From: Nostoc cf. edaphicum LEGE 07299
Lineage (GTDB): Bacteria; Cyanobacteriota; Cyanobacteriia; Cyanobacteriales; Nostocaceae
Reading direction: 5' to 3'
Assembly (NCBI RefSeq): GCF_015207245.1
Contig: NZ_JADEXF010000026.1
Coordinates: 1-11,079, forward strand
Length of the DNA: 11,079 bases
Below the pieces are notes generated by a model, which saw only the letters and a program-made list of their open reading frames with translations, was not told the DNA's origin and searched no databases. Shown piece by piece: positions 7,795-11,079 of the stretch. Position numbers and translations under genes: made by a program. Each line of letters starts with the position of its first letter. Positions within the stretch are counted from its first letter, which is position 1.

Positions 7795-10700
7795 TTAACC
7801 TACAACACTGCTAGAGAAAACAAAGTCATTTGCTGTGAGATTAGTTGATGTAATTCCTAGCAATGAAACTAACTCGGCATTTCCGATTTTCACGATGGTA
7901 TCACTACCCTGTTGTAATAGTGTCAGGGCATTAAACTGAGTAACACCAATACCGCCCAGCCCGATTTTATCAATGCCAACTGTAAAATCAGTGACAATGT
8001 TCTTGCTAGTTGGCAGACTGGCGTTAGTAATCCAGAATTGATCGGCACCAGTACCACCACTGAGGCGTTGGCGCAGCCCCCCGTAGGGATCGCTACCTCC
8101 TTGACCAGCAAATAGCACATCATCACCATCGCCACCAAACAGGGAGTCATTGACATTAGAGAAGAGTTTGTCATCTCCAGAACCACCATATAGACGGTTA
8201 TTGCTACCGTTACTCGTGAGGGTGTCGTTACCTGAGCCACCGAATAATGATTGACGAGAACCTTCAATTACTGTGAGACTATCATCACCTGCCGCCCCAA
8301 ACAAATTATTACTACCACTGGCTTCTACTACAGTAATAACATCATCACCACTGCCACCATCGACACTGGTATTTTGAGTCGGGCCATTTTGACCAATAAA
8401 TATGCGATCGCTACCATCTTCCCCGGAAACTGAAGAGTTATTCCCTGCAAGCACTGTGTCATCTCCGTTTCCAGCCAGGATTGTGTGACCTTCAGCACCT
8501 TCTACAAAGTCTTCTCCATCACCTGCATTAAAGAATTGTCCTGGCTCAAGATTGACAGTATCGCTGTTGCTAGAACCAAAACCGTTCGGGAAAGTAGGCT
8601 GTACAGTTGTCAAATTATTGGGTAATTCGAGAATACCGAGTTTTTCAGCAGCCGTATTACCCGTAATGTTGAAGTCGTTGTCGTTAAGCAAAGCTAGAGT
8701 ATTGGGTGCTACCAATGCTAGACCTTCTAATTTTTCCACCCCGGTGTAACCCAACTGAGCAGCATTAGCAATCAAACTCTTGCTGACAGGGGTAATATTG
8801 GCAGTAGCTAACTCCGCAGAGGTAAGTTGTTCAATAGTTTTACCAACTGGCAAGGTAAAGTTAGCAGGGTTGTTGATGTTGGTCGCGCCAGCTAAATCAA
8901 TTTGGTAAATTAGTTTATTGCCAGCAGATGTACCATTGTCATCTCGTTCAACTACTGCAAATTTACCGTTACCCAAAGAAACTGCATCGCCAATCTTATC
9001 GGTTCCTGGTAGACCTTCTAGACTATATAAATACTCTCCTGTTACCTGCTTGCTAACAATATCAAACTCTAGAATTCGGAGATTGAGAGAAGCTTTGGAA
9101 GTCGCATCATTGGCGACATCTGGATTATCAATTGGACTCTGAATAAAGGCATATAATTTATTACCTTCTAGGGCAACAGCTTCAAATCCTCGGTTATTGC
9201 GGCGTTGGGCATAAACCGCTGGCAATACCTCAGTGCCAAAAGTTTCAGCTGATTGATCTGGGTTGGGCGCTGTGGCAGTTCCTTGAGGGATAAAGCGGTC
9301 AATCAACTTACCATTAGTGTCAAAGTGGTAAATTGCCGGACGGTACTCATCCACCAACCAGTAATCTCCATTTTCCGCAACTACAATGCCTTCTAAGTCA
9401 GCACCCAAAGGATCGTTAGCTAAAACATTTTTGTCTAAGTCAACGGCAATTTCATCTGTGTAAGCTAAACCGTTTCCTACAGCTTGCAAGTTAGGCAATC
9501 CCGTTAATGGGGTTGTTCCATCTTGGCGAAATAGTCCTGTTCTGTTGGTAATGCTGATTTCACCTGTGGTACGGTTGAGTTCAAAACTGACTATTTCTGG
9601 TTGGAAGTCGGGTAATAAAAATGGTCTTTTAACACCATCAGGTTCTCCATTGGGGCCACGGTCTGTGTTGGTGACAAACTTCAGGTTGCCATTTGCTGCA
9701 AACCCTTGGAAATACAACCCAGAAAAACCACCCAAGAAAATATCTTGATTCTCAGAAGTCGTGCCTAACTTAGGTAAGTTTTCAAATTCATAAATAGTCA
9801 GCTTGGGTTGAGCAACAGGATTGCGCGGATCGTAACTAGTAGTGTCGATATTTAGAGAATTGGGGAAGGCATTGGCAATATTTTCCCAAGGTACCAGCTT
9901 AAAGTTAGAACTGATATTTTCCTCTTCACCTTCATCACTAACTATTTTGGCTGGTTCATTAGAACCATCTTGAGTGACAAATAAACCAAATGGGAAGTTA
10001 GACCCCAGTGGCACGTTAATTACATCAGCACCATCTGACTCTTGTACGCTGTCAATTGGCCCATTATTACCAACGGCAAAGTTACCTACATATTCGTTGT
10101 TACCTTCACGGGTGTAGGCAACAAAGGTATTGTCACCTTGGCTAGATGCTAATAAGTAGCCTGTGCCATTTTTGCCGTAATAAATCGTCAGTCCTTCTAC
10201 GTCATCTGTGAGATAATTACCACCTAAATCTCTGACTCGATCAATTAACTTACCAGTTGTGCCACCGTTTGGTTCTGCTTGGAACTTCCAGATACCTACA
10301 TTTTCTTGTCCGATGTAAAGGAAGCCAGTTTCCTGGTCTACCACCATACCCTCAGTTTGAGGATCGCGTCCTTCAATTGTCGGTATGGTAAACTCCCGCA
10401 CCCGTTCAGCCCCAATTTTGCCATTACCTTTGTCAATCAGTTTAAACTGAGCTACATCTCCAGTTTCTCGCCGACTGGTAAAGACATAGTAATCATTGGT
10501 GATGGGGCTTCTGTATAAAGTAAGCCCGTAAGCACTCCGAGAAGATGAGGAATAAGGTTCTGCAAAAGGTGCTGCTTGGAAAAGAGTCCCAATACTGCTA
10601 TCTGTGATATCTTCCAGGTATTGTCCGGGGGCGTTGGGGTTAATTTTAAAGATTGCTAGTTTATCATTGCCGCGATCGCTAGCTACGGCAATATCAACCG

Positions 10701-11079
10701 ATTGATTGCCTAATTTAAAACCGTATTGCAGGTCAATATTGTTGTAGCGAATGCCACCGGGATTAACTGTTTGCAACAAATTACCAGACAAGTCATAAAC
10801 CCGCAATCCAGCATTTTTGACTGAGGTTAATACCAGGCTATCGGCAGAGTTTGTGGCATTAACATAGATCGCAGGATCATCAGCATCAGCTCGTTGATCT
10901 ACTGGCAAGGTTTCATCGTCCAACAAATCGGGACGGGTTTCTAGTGTGGGTGCAGCAGTTGGAACTAAGTCTGCATCCAAAGTCAGGATTTGGGTAAATT
11001 GGCTTTGGTTGAAGTTGTTATCACTTACCAGTACAATCGACTGGCTCCCATCTGCTAGTTTGGGGCCAAAGGTAATACC
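7795..11079 (-). CDS. Giant RTX beta-propeller phytase with flanking esterase-like domains (5' end off window)
   Basis: The frame is open from the right edge to the stop at 7795-7797: 1094 visible residues. A TTG at 10980 is not the start, because the 33 upstream residues are in-family: LVSDNNFN is the closing motif of an esterase-like phytase domain. Residues about 50-420 are a beta-propeller phytase (3-phytase type, calcium dependent): [77 protein letters not shown]. Residues about 425-845 are a second esterase-like domain ([47 protein letters not shown]). Residues about 850-1020 carry RTX nonapeptides ([36 protein letters not shown]), followed by a tail ending near ANDFVFSSS that is typical of cyanobacterial type I secreted proteins. 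It likely releases phosphate from inositol phosphates outside the cell. Its RTX DNA is paralogous to that of the left-hand gene. Confidence 0.96.
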   Translation of the reverse strand, partial: GITFGPKLADGSQSIVLVSDNNFNQSQFTQILTLDADLVPTAAPTLETRPDLLDDETLPVDQRADADDPAIYVNATNSADSLVLTSVKNAGLRVYDLSGNLLQTVNPGGIRYNNIDLQYGFKLGNQSVDIAVASDRGNDKLAIFKINPNAPGQYLEDITDSSIGTLFQAAPFAEPYSSSSRSAYGLTLYRSPITNDYYVFTSRRETGDVAQFKLIDKGNGKIGAERVREFTIPTIEGRDPQTEGMVVDQETGFLYIGQENVGIWKFQAEPNGGTTGKLIDRVRDLGGNYLTDDVEGLTIYYGKNGTGYLLASSQGDNTFVAYTREGNNEYVGNFAVGNNGPIDSVQESDGADVINVPLGSNFPFGLFVTQDGSNEPAKIVSDEGEEENISSNFKLVPWENIANAFPNSLNIDTTSYDPRNPVAQPKLTIYEFENLPKLGTTSENQDIFLGGFSGLYFQGFAANGNLKFVTNTDRGPNGEPDGVKRPFLLPDFQPEIVSFELNRTTGEISITNRTGLFRQDGTTPLTGLPNLQAVGNGLAYTDEIAVDLDKNVLANDPLGADLEGIVVAENGDYWLVDEYRPAIYHFDTNGKLIDRFIPQGTATAPNPDQSAETFGTEVLPAVYAQRRNNRGFEAVALEGNKLYAFIQSPIDNPDVANDATSKASLNLRILEFDIVSKQVTGEYLYSLEGLPGTDKIGDAVSLGNGKFAVVERDDNGTSAGNKLIYQIDLAGATNINNPANFTLPVGKTIEQLTSAELATANITPVSKSLIANAAQLGYTGVEKLEGLALVAPNTLALLNDNDFNITGNTAAEKLGILELPNNLTTVQPTFPNGFGSSNSDTVNLEPGQFFNAGDGEDFVEGAEGHTILAGNGDDTVLAGNNSSVSGEDGSDRIFIGQNGPTQNTSVDGGSGDDVITVVEASGSNNLFGAAGDDSLTVIEGSRQSLFGGSGNDTLTSNGSNNRLYGGSGDDKLFSNVNDSLFGGDGDDVLFAGQGGSDPYGGLRQRLSGGTGADQFWITNASLPTSKNIVTDFTVGIDKIGLGGIGVTQFNALTLLQQGSDTIVKIGNAELVSLLGITSTNLTANDFVFSSSVVG
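8158..8529 (-). repeat. Direct repeat copy B: RTX-coding DNA shared with 1-372
   Basis: This is the paralogous copy inside the phytase gene, in the same orientation and reading frame. Shared peptides include [17 protein letters not shown] and [15 protein letters not shown]. Since the copies lie 8.2 kb apart in direct orientation, recombination between them would delete the molybdoenzyme gene and fuse the two phosphoesterase genes. Confidence 0.9.

Noticed and set aside
7923..8267. A 114-codon minus-strand reading frame
   Set aside because: It overlaps the RTX region in another frame. Its length follows from the repetitive, glycine/aspartate-rich codons of the real gene, and no family features are visible.
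7795..10980. A shorter phytase gene starting at the TTG at 10980
   Set aside because: The same frame stays open to the window edge and the extra 33 residues match the end of an esterase-like phytase domain, so 10980 is internal.

Overview
The window comes from a cyanobacterium, most likely a filamentous Nostoc/Anabaena-type strain. The evidence is AT-rich DNA carrying six copies of the HIP1 octamer GCGATCGC (about 1071, 3499, 5501, 7568, 8404 and 10672), giant RTX-tailed phosphoesterases of a type common in this group, and a short 7-bp tandem repeat built on GAATTC. These are family-level inferences; the species cannot be named.

Layout: (1) 1-4440, minus strand, holds a very large reading frame that runs off the left edge. 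It encodes an alkaline phosphatase domain, an 'esterase-like activity of phytase' domain interrupted by a complete glycerophosphodiester phosphodiesterase (GDPD) domain, and RTX calcium-binding repeats. (2) 4441-4987 is a 547-bp divergent intergenic region with a 98-bp inverted-repeat element, a candidate three-unit Pho box, and a palindrome that contains the ribosome binding site of the next gene. (3) 4988-7513, plus strand, encodes a Tat-exported molybdopterin/[4Fe-4S] oxidoreductase of unassigned substrate. (4) 7514-7794 is a convergent intergenic region with a strong hairpin. (5) 7795-11079, minus strand, is a second giant RTX protein that enters from the right edge: the tail of one esterase-like domain, a full beta-propeller phytase, a second esterase-like domain, and an RTX repeat block with a C-terminal tail.

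The two minus-strand proteins together predict phosphomonoesterase, glycerophosphodiesterase and phytase activities, plus unassigned phytase-associated propellers. All would be exported by a type I (RTX) route, so the locus reads as an extracellular organic-phosphorus scavenging locus. An 11-bp-periodic CTTAACCA-type site upstream of the alkaline phosphatase gene suggests control by the phosphate-starvation regulator (SphR/PhoB family). The two genes share a 372-bp stretch of RTX-coding DNA, about 91% identical over the first 180 bp by hand count, so they are related by duplication or gene conversion. The molybdoenzyme lies between them on the opposite strand without visible partner subunits, and its link to phosphorus metabolism is unproven.
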